Positions 20,264 to 31,832 of a stretch of 64,000 nt of DNA are shown here, one piece after another. This DNA comes from Symbiodinium microadriaticum (lineage: Eukaryota; Sar; Dinophyceae; Suessiales; Symbiodiniaceae). How positions within the stretch are numbered: position 1 is the first letter of the stretch; every line of letters begins with the position of its first letter. The stretch spans positions 382,335 through 446,334 of the forward strand of contig LSRX01000596.1 of NCBI GenBank assembly GCA_001939145.1, written 5' to 3'. The notes beneath the pieces were generated by a model, which was given only the letters and a program-made list of their open reading frames with translations, did not search any database and had not been told where the DNA came from. The position numbers were made by a program, and so were the translations under genes.

Positions 20264-20960
20264 CTTGAGCCACGGTAAACCTAGCTTGAGCCACGAGGGT
20301 GGCGGCGCGTAAAACACCGGAACGGGGGCATGCAGCGAGGTGATCTGCGAACTCCTCCTGGCGAGGCAGTGGCAGAAAGAGGCAGTGAGAGGCAGGGGGG
20401 TCCGTAGGCGTCGCAACAGCAACACTCGAAAGAGTGGTGCAAGTGAGACTTCAGGGCGGCAGCAGAACTCGTCGACGGCCCTGGATGCAGGCAATGCCAT
20501 CCACGTGTGGTGTCGAGCTGAGGTTCTTCGTCCTCATCATCAAGGGGCGCAGGAGTCGTCAACGGCTCGGGCCAGGGAGGAAGGGCAAACCTGAACGCAG
20601 TCAAGGAAGCAGGAGCGAGGGAGAACGAGGAGGAGCGACTGTAGCACTTCTGGAGCTGGCGAAACCCCCGCAAGAGTGTCGACGAGCGCACGCGCATAGG
20701 CAGGATCCCGAGAGGCTATGACAGGCAGCACGTCGGCCCGAGAAATCCAATAAGCGGCCGGTGCATGCCGTGCCGCACTGCGAAGCCCCAAGCCCCTATG
20801 GCGCAGGGCAAGCTGTGCCCGAGCAGTGGCAAGCAAAGGATAGCAAGCGGACAGCAGCGTGTCAAGGCAAGCGAGCACGGCATCATGGTGCTTGTACAAG
20901 GGCCAGGCATAGAGTGGGTCCAAACATGTGTGGCTGATGGTGCATGCATTCTACGTAGGT
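20264..20960 (-). mobile_element. LINE 3' fragment, minus strand, degenerate
   Basis: Frameshifted match to the reverse transcriptase C-terminal half: LALRHRGLGLRSAARHAPAA with YWISRADVLPV (intact copy: LALRHGGLGLRSAALHAPAA, YWASWADAVAV) at about 20730-20830, then LFRVLLLRRLRTPLPL (intact: LFRVLLLRRLRLPLPL) at about 20370-20430, and GVLRAATLVAQARFTVAQG up to about 20264. The intact LINE begins where this homology ends, so the intact copy seems to have inserted into, or landed beside, this older fragment. Confidence 0.75.
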
Positions 20961-20994
20961 TGCGCATGAAGTTTGCGTACGCAACACGCAAGTA

Positions 20995-21893
20995 ACAGTC
21001 CGCCCTTCCAACCAATGCTCACCGTGGCCCGTGGCACACCCTTCCGTAGGTTGTGGTGGGCGGGCGCCGTCGAGGCGGTGCGCCACGTGGGGCAGCTATC
21101 CCATCTTTCCGCCAGCAGCAGGTTGCGCGCCGCCGCTGATTGTCCTCTGCGTCCCGTGTACTGCCGCTGCCGGGGGGTAGACACTTACGAACACCATGCC
21201 CTCGCCTGCCCGCAAACAGGATTGCTGGCCCGCCGTGCTACGATCGTGGAGCGCGCTTGGGTGCGAGTGGCCCGCACGGCTGTGAGGCCCGATGAGCAAA
21301 TTGTTTCCCAACAGTGGCTGCCACACACCACGTCACTGGGAGTGCCGTCCGACGATCGTCGAAAGCTCGACCTCGTCGTGTACGGAGCGGCGCCACGTGG
21401 GAGTGCGATGTGCTGCGACGCAGCCCTTGTTTCCTTCCTCACCCTCGCAGGGCAAACAAGGAAGGCGCTGACACTGATGGTGCCGAGCTCCGGTCCCCGA
21501 GAATTGCAAACACTCGGTTGACTCAGAGGTCAGCCAAGGCGGGCCACGGCAGCTCGGCGTGCTGGGTGTGGGGGTCGGAGGCCGCTGGAATACCGAAGCC
21601 CAATGCTTCTTGTGCGACTTGCTCCGAGTCCGGGCGCAACGAGTCCCGCCGCCGGCTTTGCGCACGGCGGCGGGAGAGGGCTGGACTCGTCGCTGGTAGA
21701 GCATGCTGACATCATGCTGAGCGTGGCCGTGCAACAAGCGGTCGCGAGTACGGCGCTAGAGCGGGTTTGGCCCGCCCCGCTGCATCCCCACCAGCGCGAA
21801 ATTGGCAGGCTCGTCAGGTTGGGTGCGGCACAAGGGACGTGGCCATGCGTGGCCTCGTTCCTGATGGCACTGCATCCAGCCTTGTGCGGCTAA
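20995..21893 (+). mobile_element. LINE 3' fragment, plus strand, degenerate
   Basis: The plus strand reads YCRCRGVDTYEHHALACPQT then GLLARRATIVERAWVRVART (about 21165-21290), then RRKLDLVVYGAAPRGSAMCC (about 21360-21420). After a frame change comes ELGVLGVGVGGRWNTEAQCF (about 21555-21610), matching LVVLGLEVGGRWSAEAAAFI of the intact element. It is thus the extreme C-terminal part of the ORF2 protein plus 3' flank. It faces the minus-strand fragment at 20264-20960, giving a tail-to-head inverted arrangement. Confidence 0.7.
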
Positions 21894-21899
21894 ATGGGC

Positions 21900-22545
21900 C
21901 GCAGTTTGTCTTGCTGCCAGGACCGAAGGCAATGGTCCGGCTCTGTCGTCGCTCAACGAAACGAACAAATGCTCCGCAGTTGAAGGGACTTGACCCTGCA
22001 TGACCGACTAGGTGTCCATCCGAGAAGCCCAACCGGGCCGTGTTGTCCACACAGGTTCGGGGAAGAGTGCTGAGAGGCAGCCAACGGCAGATGCGAGGAG
22101 GATCGAGGAGGCGTGTGCTACCGTCATGGCTCGCGGCAGGGAACGCGAAGAAGGTAGATGGCACTTGGAGTAGCACCATAGTGCAGTCACAGCCATGCCG
22201 CCTGTGAATCTTGGACAGGCGGGATGAGCTGCAGCAAACGATGCTGTTCCAGTGGTGCGATGAAGCGACATCACCCAGCCTGAGGCCATAGCGGCCCGCA
22301 AAGTTGACGGCGCTCAGCACAAATGCTGTGTCGGGCTTCTAAGCGCCCGCCGACTTCAGCAAGCAGCATGGCGAGCTTCTCCGGCCCCACCTTTCTTTTT
22401 TTTTCAACGGACCTTTTTCCGGCTGCCTAGAGTGCCTGAGCTCAGGACGCTAGGGCTACAGACAGCTAGCTACCGGTAACCTACGGCTACGGCATAAGCA
22501 CGCCGCCCGCTAGCGAGGCGTGGACCACGCGGCGGGGGGACGGGT
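21900..22545. other. No gene supported
   Basis: No motif is recognised. The stretch lies between two LINE 3' fragments of opposite orientation and may be their 3' untranslated sequence. Two T-rich runs (about 22388-22398) could mark an old tail. Confidence 0.4.
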
Positions 22546-22548
22546 GGA

Positions 22549-23040
22549 CTAGCACGGAGCCGGAAGACGGCTCGCGGGCACTGGCTCGGTGTCACGAGCA
22601 TCCGCGAGCAGGTCACCGAGGGGTGGCTCCGTGCCATCGCATTCGTCTGCTGCCGCCAACGGCAACTCCAGGAGCGAGTAAGCCAACGCGCGTTGCGCCG
22701 CCACAGCCACCATGCCCGTCCAACGGTGCAAAGATGCACGCTGCACGGCCGGGCGTAGCCGCGCAGAGGACTCGCGCGCACGAGCCCTGGCCAACTGCCG
22801 TAAGCAGGCCACGGCCTCCCGGCCGAACCTGCCGCCAACTTCCAGGGCGAGCACAACCAGTTTGCAACGGCGCGCGACCGCCAGCTCTGGGTATGTGTGG
22901 AGGCGTTTGCGTTTCGCCGCCTGTTCAAGCGCGTTACCCGGGACACGCTTTTCTGTTCCAGCGCAAGCGAGCGGCGCGGGCGCCAACCCAATCGATTTGC
23001 GCCCAACAGCAACCCAAACATTGGGAACACAAGATCCGCA
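22549..23040 (-). mobile_element. LINE 3' fragment, minus strand
   Basis: The minus strand reads KRKRLHTYPELAVARRCKLV, then VLALEVGGRFGREAVACLRQ and LARARARESSA, corresponding to KERTYPEFADARRCRLVVLG and LEVGGRWSAEAAAFIRLLAR in the intact element. It continues to a natural-looking C-terminus (LLADARDTEPVPASR; intact copy LLSDVLADSSETPP). Homology begins near 22930, so only the last 150 or so codons are present, a typical 5'-truncated LINE insertion. Confidence 0.75.
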
Positions 23041-23164
23041 AGTGAATTGGAGACATGCGCGGTGCTGTGAACGACAAGACTCGAAGAACGGTTGGATTGA
23101 GACCAAATCAAAACCGACTTCGCTGACGGGCGCGTCTTCGCTGACGGGCGGACTGAAGGACATT

Positions 23165-23290
23165 GCCCCACATCACGGTCGGAACTCTGAAGCCCCATGT
23201 CGTTACTGTGCAACGGGTGCAGATACCCTCACACATGCAATGACAACGTGCCCAGCACATAACTGCCAACAAACTCGCGGACGAAACAGC
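23165..23290 (+). mobile_element. Zinc-finger tail of another retroelement (fragment)
   Basis: The plus strand reads CRYCATGADTLTHAMTTCPAHN, given here only for its pattern: C-x2-C, then H, then C-x2-H. This Cys/His array resembles the C-terminal zinc cluster of LINE ORF2 proteins. It is not the same subfamily as the intact element, which has CxC. It is short and flanked by unrecognised sequence. Confidence 0.45.
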
Positions 23291-23299
23291 GAGTCCTCG

Positions 23300-24420
23300 C
23301 ACACCTTGTTCTGCGCAATACTTTGCGAGGCATTGCTTTTGCTCCCCCACCTGAAGGCAGCGGGTTGCTTGCGAATGGAACGGTCGGTGCGTTTGAACAC
23401 GTGGGCATAACGAAAGTTTCAAGGAGTGGGCGTCGAGCTGCGCCGGGGTGGCGTTGCGACGGTCTCGAACTATTGGCGGGACGCAGGACACGCGACCCAT
23501 GACGAACGTAGGACAAAAACCAAATCAGACTTGCCTCCGTGCTCAAAACAAGCACTGTTACTACATCCCGCTCCATAGCGGATGCAAACCATGAAGAATG
23601 CGACCACGTGGGGCAATGCCGTCTAACAGCCATCCCTTCCACGGGTTAACGAACGAGCGGATTTGTTTGCGTCCTGGCCTCGGCATCAGTTCTGCGACCG
23701 TGGTTACAAGGTGGGTTGGTTTGCCAGGCGTTGTCCCTGTGCCCCGGATACATGCGTTCCACGCAGTGACACGCAGGGATGCTATCTGCTCACCACACAA
23801 AAAATAGTCGCATCAAACTTCGGGCAGGGAGGCGGCTTGCAAATGTAAGGACGCACCTTGCGCGTTTATCATTTAAGGCAACCTTAGATCGGCAGCAAGT
23901 TTCACTGCATCCAGGCGCGGCTCAAATCAGGAAGCGTCGGTTTTCGTTTGCGGAAACCACAACCAGTCAAGTGTGCGCGCACGCCACATATGCTGCGCGG
24001 CAAGCCTGGCGATACTTTTCAGCACGACGCGGCGTTGGCCTCCTCCCGGTCCCCAGTGATGTCCAAATCGAGCTCGCCGGCTCCCTGCCGACGTGCCTAT
24101 AGCATGTTCATGTTTTAGCGATGGAGCGGCATGTTAGATGATGACGCCAGGGTGCTGGCCGCCAGCCGCATCCCTCCGTATCTCTCCTCGACTCCTTCCC
24201 GGAAGCTCAACCAGGTCCGCCGAAGAACCGCCAGAGTCTTGGCCGATGCACACTGAGTCTCGACTGCTGGCATGGGTCGTTTCGTTGGCCCAGACATTCT
24301 TCAGCAACGGTTTTGAAAACAAGACATTGGCCACCAACACATTCACTGCACAGAACAGGCTGGCTGGGACAAGCTCGACACCCGACGTGCTGCTAACCAA
24401 AACGGTACGACGGACAGACT
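23300..24420. other. No gene supported
   Basis: No motif is recognised on either strand. It separates the LINE cluster from the second retroelement and may contain that element's 3' region. Confidence 0.4.
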
Positions 24421-24429
24421 CTTTTTTTG

Positions 24430-25600
24430 AGTGGTTTGGGAGCGCATCGCGCCGAGTCCGTCGCCGTAGTTCACGAGTTCGTCTGCAGCTTCGTTGACGG
24501 CGAAGTGGAGGGGTCCTTGACCGCTTTCATCCCATTCGTCGTGCCATCTCGAGGTCTCCACGTGACACTGCGTCGGAGACGTTGGCCTTGCATGGCATGC
24601 GACGGAACTCCAACACGTAGATGAAAACCTTTCTCGTCGCAAGGTGGTCGGGGAAGTCTGAGGCCGCCGTGCCACAGTCGTAGGACCTGGGCACCGATCC
24701 GGACGACGCAACCCCAGCCATTTCGTCTCCGTTGTGGCACACCTTTCCGGGCTAGGAGAAAGCGTCGCGTAGATGAGTGCCGCCGGTGCCCCGTCGTCGA
24801 TGTGGGGCATGATCTTGGGCTGGATGGCTGACAACAGCGACTGGAGTGACGTCAGCGCCGCTTGGAGTCCCAGCGACAATCTGGTGTCGGACGTCGATGC
24901 CGCATCCGAAGCTCAGACACGTTCAGTCGTCTCGCCAGTCGTTGGCCGTGTGTGGCGCCAGGTCGTCTTTGGCCAGGACGTCGCCGATGGTGGCCTGGAT
25001 CTTCTAGATCCTCGGCGGGGTGGGCTGCAGCACCACCCCGTCGCGACAGATCGACACCACTATGCCCTGGATGACGTGCTCCTTGGCCGGCCTCTGGGCG
25101 TACGACGGTTTCGTCTGTAAGCCCAGTAGGTCCAGGAAACCCGCCACGCCATGAAAGCGCCATCCGCCAGCTGTTCGTCGATCCGTTAACGTCGTCGACG
25201 AAGTAAGTGGCCGGAGACAATCCACAACAGCACCTTGTCAGGGCTTGGAGTGTGTCGGCTGTGCGGTTGAAATTCCAAACGGACGACGCAGCGCCGAAGC
25301 ACATCGCCACGTGGAACCACATCGTGAATCATCGTGGCTCCCTCCGGCACCGCCAGGAATGTTCCCGAGTTCGACGGGAGTTTCACCGGCCACTGCCGGT
25401 ATGCGTCGACGAGGTCATGGCCAATTAGAGACGCGGAGCGCCTCTGCCTGCTCCGGTCCCACCAGCTCCACAACGCGTCGGATGATGTCCACGTAGTCAT
25501 CGACGAAACGGTGGGTGGGCACTTCGTGCGCCATGATCAGCGCCCTGACCGTCGGTGTCGGGAAGTGCTCCTTCGCCCCTATCTCGACGAAGGACATCGC
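24430..25600 (-). pseudogene. Degenerate DIRS-like reverse transcriptase
   Basis: Minus-strand reverse transcriptase motifs occur in order but in different frames. A lead-in EVPTHRFVDDYVDIIRRVVE lies near 25450-25540. GHDLVDAYRQWPVKLPSNSG (motif A) lies at 25381-25425. CFGAASSVWNFNRTAD (motif B region) lies at about 25257-25302. SPATYFVDDVNG (motif C with catalytic DD) lies at about 25180-25210. A thumb-like LDLLGLQTKPSYAQRPAKEH lies near 25060-25130. Further on, SDAVSRGDLEMARRMG near 24530-24580 resembles the RNase H end. At least three frame changes are needed, so it is dead. The FGAASSVWNF style is that of DIRS-like elements rather than LINEs; this class assignment is tentative. Confidence 0.65.
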
Positions 25601-25609
25601 CAGTCGGGC

Positions 25610-26850
25610 GAAGTTGTCGCTGCACCTGCGACGATCTAGCTGGCCAGCACGCTCTCGTCTATGTCAGCGGCCTGGTTCTCCGGCAGCGCCGTCTCAAGAG
25701 CCGTCCTTTTGCAGGCTCCTTCCTGTGTTCGGTGCCCCTCGATCCCGGGTCAACCACCGGTATCGTCTGCCAAGCGCCGGGAAACCGGTCTCCTGCGCCT
25801 GCCTCTATAAAATTACCAGGAAAATAACAAGGAGGGAGGAGCGACGACGACGACAAGCATGCATGCACAGGTTCAAGCCGGTCTTTTCCAACAACAGTGC
25901 TGATGCAAAATTCTAGTGAGACACTCCGGCTCCTACGGCCGCATATGAGGGCAGGCTCGCGAGAGCTTCCTCCGAATATTGAAACATAAAAAGGTGAACG
26001 GCACACGTCGGCGACGAAGGCGACGACAGGTCGCCGCACCAGCAAACATGTAGAAGGTGCCCGTGTCGTCGACGGTGGCCGGCGGCGCCGGCAGGTCAAC
26101 GCCCTGTTCTTCTGGTGTTGTCGCCGGCACACGGGCACGCGCACCAGCCGGCACACCAGGCCTCGCCGGCAATGCGCTCCGGAAGGCGACCGCCTCGGAC
26201 ATTGGGTGGTAGTGGTGGGATGAAGTAGTACTCCGCCATCGGGACCATGACCCCACCCACCTGGCCAGCGCCACGCTCCATGTCCTCCAAAGCGTCGCAG
26301 GTCGTCACCGCCAGTGAGGTGGACCGTCGTGACCGCCGGAGGAGTGGTCCCGCCTGGCTGCCAGGGCCCGACGGATCGCCATTAGCCGACGATATACTCA
26401 ATTTCCTGTCTGAGGCGCTCCGCCGACCTTGGTGGGCGAGGGGGCAAATGTGGGAATCCCTCGCCGGACCTTGCGCGGCCGTCTGGGCTGCAAAGTCGGC
26501 CGCCAGCTCCCTCTTGTCGGAGGAGGGTCCGCCGGGGTCGGGCCACCGATGACCCTGAGCAGCGCATAGTGATACTGCCGGTAAAAGTCCTCCGCCGAAA
26601 CGATGTGCTCAAGCGATAGGCTTTCGCCGCATCTTCTTCGATCGGCTTAGCCGGCCGATCACCAACGCCGGTGACGCCGGCTGCTGCTGACATCGTCTGA
26701 GGGTCCGCCGGTGGTTCCGGGCAAGGATCCCATGGTCCTGCGTCCCCGCTTGACGCAAAGCCAGCAACAGCTGTGGCATGCGCATCGAATGCACCGGGCT
26801 TGTCCTTCCACACATTACATGTGTTGTTGCACCACAACAACGGCACCGCG
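25610..26850 (-). other. Possible 5' part of the DIRS-like element
   Basis: Minus-strand stretches such as GGVMVPMAEYYFIPPLPPNV (about 26180-26260) and AAAGVTGVGDRPAKPIEEDA (about 26640-26700) look more protein-like than random. They lie upstream of the reverse transcriptase in the right orientation and could be gag-like sequence. No motif confirms this. Confidence 0.25.
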
Positions 26851-27841
26851 GATTGAGGGAAGCAGCAGCAGGGCGCACCAGTTAAGAGACCTTCATACCA
26901 TCATTGCAGTCACTGCATCGCCAAAGTCATCAGCAGCACCAGCATCAGCATGTCAACCTCAGGAGCATCATCACTGTGATCATGATCAGCAATGGAAGAA
27001 GCTACCGCGCACTACGTCGCTTCTCGACACACGGTGTGAGGCGCCCCTGCCTGTTATGTGTCTGCTGCCATGCATCTCATGTCGCCCGTACACGGCAGCG
27101 ACACGGAACCCTATCCTGCGGCCTGCCCGCCTATGGAACTCAGGAGAGGCCCCGCGCTTTTTACACTTGGCTCACTTTTGAGGCTATACTGAGCTGGCTG
27201 AACCTCCAAGACCCTGCCCCGATGTGAGGCTGCGAGTAGTGGCTGTGCATGAGTCTCAGGTTCAGCCAGCTGTGGCTTGAAGCCATTCTTTGACGGTGCA
27301 AACAGGTTTGCCGTCCAGACGCTAGATGAAAGAGCAGCTGGAACAGACGGTGCAAAGTTTAATCGTAGGTCTCGCAGGTTCCAGAGCTCCTCCAGGCATG
27401 GCTTGAAGCCATTCTTGGATGGTGCAACGGTGCAAACAGGTGAAACTCTATGGGAACACACTCCCTCCGAACGGAGTCTGGGGTGGCGTCGGTTGAAATG
27501 CCGAGTCTGCCCCCGAACGAAGGCTGGTTGTGGGCTAGTTTCTTGGGCTCGGCTTTTCGTGTTCCTGTTGCCAGCAGGACGTGCCGTCTGTACACATGCA
27601 AGGCATTGCTCATGTAGCTGAGCGTGCCACACTTTCAGGAGAGCTGAGAAAATTCGAGAGTAGAGCTGCAAGTTGAAAGGCTCTGGATGCACGGTTGCTG
27701 TGAATGCGCATGTTGAAGCGAGAGTATGCTGGTTCTGCTTGAACTAGAGGAGAGGTCCTAATACTTCAGGGCCAAGAAGGCCGCAACTCCGGCGCGGATC
27801 CACACCTCAAAACACGAAGAGCAGGAAGCCATAAAACAAAA
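26851..27841. other. Downstream flank of the dynein gene, with a duplicated segment
   Basis: This holds the 3' untranslated region of the dynein gene (stop at 27842) and unknown DNA. A segment of about 45 bp around GGCTTGAAGCCATTCTT occurs twice, at about 27258-27304 and 27391-27440, with a few differences. A 193-codon minus-strand frame (27111-27692) crosses both copies, giving a repeated APSKNGFKP. It has no recognisable domain and is not called a gene. Confidence 0.45.
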
Positions 27842-30800
27842 TTATAATAACACGGCTGAGATCGAGACATCTGGATTGTCCACAGTGGGCAGGATCATGT
27901 CCCGCACAAAATTTGTACTGTGGCCAGTGGTGGACAACGTACCCTTTCTGCTTAGCACCTGTCGGGGCACAAGCAGCGAGCTCGCTTTCGACCAGAGTTC
28001 AGGCAGCGGGATCCATGGCCAAAGAACGACATCGGAGTATACCGTGGCCTTGTAGACCGGGCAGGGATACACTCCGGGCTTGCCCTTGAAGTCCAAGGTG
28101 GGGATAAAATGAACGACCGGGACCTGCAGGGAGGGTATCGCGAGCTGTCAAGTCTCCATACCACGCAGGATCCCGTGATTTTTGCCTGCCCACGTCCTAG
28201 GTCCCAGCAGTCCAAGCACTCTTACTCATTTTCCTGGCCCCAGGATGCCCCAGGCCTGGGTGAAAAGCACCTTGGGCATCGACGGAGCCAGGGCATGGAG
28301 GCTGTCATCCCAGCGGCAGCCCTCTAAAAAGAGTCCATACCTGGCGCTCAAAGGCGTGGCCAAGGTGCTTCCTCCCCGACTACACGTGATTACCACGCGG
28401 TTTCCACGTCAAAGAATGGCGAGGGCACATGTAAGATCCAGCCTGGGCCAGAGATCTCAAGAAGTGAAGGGGAAAGGAGGGAAGGTAGAAGAGCGAAAGA
28501 AATATTGAAAGCCCACCAGTGCGCCTCTGGATGCTCCGTTAAATCACTTCCGTCGAGGCGGACATCGTCCCGAACCTGTGGCTCACCACGGCCGAGGGAC
28601 CAGGGTTCTTCTTGGGATATTCTTGCAAGTTATTTCGGCACCTGTACAGTCATTGGCACCCTGCTTACAGGATGCCCGGATGCTGTTTCCTCCGGCCTCG
28701 ATATCAAAGTCGATGCGGTCGATCGGGTACTTGTGAGCACGGGCCTCAAGTATGTCGACACATCTTCTTGCCACCAACACCACATCAAACGAGCCCAAGC
28801 TAGCGACCCCTGCAACTCTAGAACCCTCATCACCCATCATCTTGTGAGCACTGCCTCTTGCAATAAATGTACCGAACTTCAACTCCAAGCCGGGCTAAGC
28901 CGGGAGAGGCCTTCACTTGGGAAGCCATCTGTGCGCAGAGTTCGATAGAGTTCATGCCGGGTGCCCCCGCGAAGTTCTGCATCACGGCAGTGAGAAATGC
29001 CTTTTCGTAGGGCCAGCATCGTGAGCCCAGATTTCAAGCAGCGACTGTGAGCATGTGGCCTGTGGGAAAAACAGACCAGGGAGCCAGAACGAAATAGGAT
29101 GGCCTGGCGTTGTCTTTGGACATCTCAGAACTCGAATCCACATTCCCCCGCTCGGAGCGAAGGACCGACCGAGTCATGTGGCCTCCATCATACCACTTAT
29201 TGAAGAAGTCAATTCGGTCATTCAAATCCTGCAGAATGCTGCACTCTTCGGCTACGTATGTAGTTTCGGCAAGCATAGCCGATTCTCTTCAAACAACATT
29301 CGACAGCATCGCAGAAGGATAGCTTTGTGAAACTTTGTGAAGCTTGACGCAGGTCCTTGTACCAAGAAGTCAGCGGCTTCAGGGACAGGAAACCGATACC
29401 AGCCCAGCCTCAAGGTATCCAGACATGCCGCAGAGGTGGCGAGCTTCACCAATCTTCGTTGTGCTTGAGGTGACGTAGGTGCTGCCGTGCCTTCTGGAAC
29501 GGAGTTCATGAAGAAGCCCTTCCCAATCGCCTCCAGCTCGTCAGTCATGACCTTCCGGTGGAGTGGCATTCGCTTCGGCTCGCAGGTTTCCACGGCCCTC
29601 AGTTTTGAGATCCAGCTCAGCTGGCGGCTACAAACCCTTTCACAGCTCGGCGGAAGAGAGGAAGCTGTGCTTTCCTGGCCCAAGCCAAGTGCGAGCGCAG
29701 GGGACCATGGGCGGAGATAGTCGTTTGACATATATGTGCGCACGGCGTAATCATCAAAAGCGGGCCGGGCTCACAGCAGGGCAAGTAGCTTGTTGTACTT
29801 CGCAGCCTCTTGCTTTACAACTGTGTTTCGCGACCTTCGAAAGGACAAAGGAGTTGAAGCTCAGGTGCAAGTTGTTGCCTCTCAAGATGCTCTGCGTTAT
29901 TAAGGGGCGAGCTCCTCGTACTTCGTCGGGAAGCGATCCTAGCCCGGGACAGCTTCTCCAGCGCTGGCACACTTATGACAAACTCGCCGGGCTGTCCTTA
30001 CAATTACATTGGGCGGACCTGGATCATATGAATTTTTGTGCATATCTTCGTCACCTGGGTGTGCAACTGCTGTTGTGCTTTCTTGTCATCCATTCATCCT
30101 GAAACCACTTGTCATCCCGGTTGGTGGATTCCAGAAGCGTGTTGTCATCAAGCGTTCTGTCTGTATACGCGGGCTTGTGAGTCGTCGTTGTTTCTTGTTC
30201 TATGTGTGGCCTCCTTTTGTTGCATCCAGCTTTTGGTTTTTGGGTGGCCCGGGCTCTGAGGGTTGTTTTTGTTTTTCGTAGTTCAAAACACAAAACCCAG
30301 GGAAAACAACAAATTCGAAGGCAAACAAAATACAGGAAGCCCGAAATAGACATATAGACCGCATGTCCAGCAACAGCACTCGTAAGGCTGCAGGCCGTCC
30401 TCCCAAAGGTCCAAATCCCATGGAGTCGGCGTTTGCTTTTCCAACTCAGCAGCCATCTCCTTAAGTGATGTCGGCCCGCCCACGCCAGCATTTTGGCTTC
30501 GCATTGCCATGATTCGCTGCCTTGCCAACCTCTGAGGCTGGTGCGTCCATGACCTCATCTGCAGATTTGCCGCCACCGGAACCTCTGCGTGTACGTGTCA
30601 TGCTGCATGGCGCAAGACGTAAACCGCGACATCGTACAGTATTAGAGATGTCGGACTGCCACTTTCTTGGTGAAGGACTTCCGCCTCTGAGACTCCGGCT
30701 GCCAGAGCCTCCCGCGGCATTCAGTGCCATCACATCTGCCAGCATGGCCATGGACTCCGCCCTCAGGGATCAGAAGCTCAAAGCAATCGAGGGCTGTCTT

Positions 30801-31832
30801 CAAATCACTCTGTCGCTACGTCCCGAACTCTGCACAGGTGATCTCGCAGTTTTCATGCAATCCGAAGACCTGTCGGGGCAAGTACGGCGTCAGAACAATG
30901 CAACTGCGACGGTCAAGGAGGCTCAGGTCAGCCCGTCAGCTCTTTGTCCTGCCTCGGGCGGTGTCATATATGGCAGGCCACGCAAGTAGGCAAGGAACTC
31001 GTCCTCACATATCGATGCGGCTGGCCACACCACTCTGCCTCTCGAACTTCTACAACCATTTTGCTTTCCACTCAGCAGACGGACATGGAACATGCTTGTA
31101 TGATCCTGTAGCTGTTTTTTCAGAAGTGAGTGACCCCGAGCGCCTGATTTAGATTCTACAAGCACTTTTGGCTCTTGGCTGACGTTCTGCACGGATGCTC
31201 ACCCGGCACAAGGCCGGTGTCCTGCGAAGAGGCGTTGGGGCAGTAGAACAAGCCGCCCTGCGAGAACTTGTACTTCTCGCCTCGGACATACTCGGCTACT
31301 CTCGACCCCAGGTGATGCCACGATTTGGGTCATGTCTGGCCTTTCACGACAACATCCTCGCAGATAAAGATTTTGATGAGGCAGTCAATCAACACCTGGG
31401 GCGGGCTCCGTCTGAAAGCTCCGGCGTCAGAGCTGCAGGCCATGTGAAACCCGTTTCTCTACACACCGTCACTACACCATGTCACTGCGTCTGTGGACCG
31501 ACGGCGTGTGCTTGGCCTTGTCCTTCTTGTCCGTGACACGCCCTCCGTAGTTGATCCTGGACCCAAGGAACTGGAGCACCTGGCAGCGACAAACGTGACA
31601 GAGGTCTTGACGTGTCGCGGCGTGGAGCTGAGCTGTGCACAGTGTAGGGGATCTCATCGAACTTGTCAAGGAAGTACTTCAGCTGCCTTCGGTTGGTCGT
31701 CAGATCTTCGGGCGTGAAGTTGTACCTGCCAAGCAGAGGGACAGAGGCGAAACTGCTATCCAGGAATCCAGGCAAGGTTTCGATTCTGGGGCACGGGATA
31801 TTCCATCCGATGGGCCCAAACTTGCGCCTGTC
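27842..31832 (-). CDS. DNAH1: Dynein exons: C-terminal domain
   Basis: [13 protein letters not shown] (31795-31832), a 69-nt GT-AG intron, [20 protein letters not shown] then KFDEIPYTV (about 31640-31725), [16 protein letters not shown] (31530-31585), [17 protein letters not shown] (31330-31385), [19 protein letters not shown] (30945-31005), [17 protein letters not shown] (30820-30875), [20 protein letters not shown] (30400-30465), [18 protein letters not shown] (29780-29840), [19 protein letters not shown] (29495-29550), [20 protein letters not shown] (29335-29395), [20 protein letters not shown] (29185-29250), [13 protein letters not shown] (29055-29095), [20 protein letters not shown] (28940-29000), [14 protein letters not shown] (28690-28730), [20 protein letters not shown] (28255-28315). 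The last two exons are [14 protein letters not shown] (to 28049) and [20 protein letters not shown] onward (27842-27958), joined across a 90-nt GC-AG intron. The end [12 protein letters not shown] then TAA is a normal-length terminus. Confidence 0.9.

Noticed and set aside
27111-27692. 193-codon minus-strand open frame downstream of dynein
   Set aside because: No recognisable domain; it spans a local duplication that creates a repeated APSKNGFKP; it probably lies in 3' flanking DNA.
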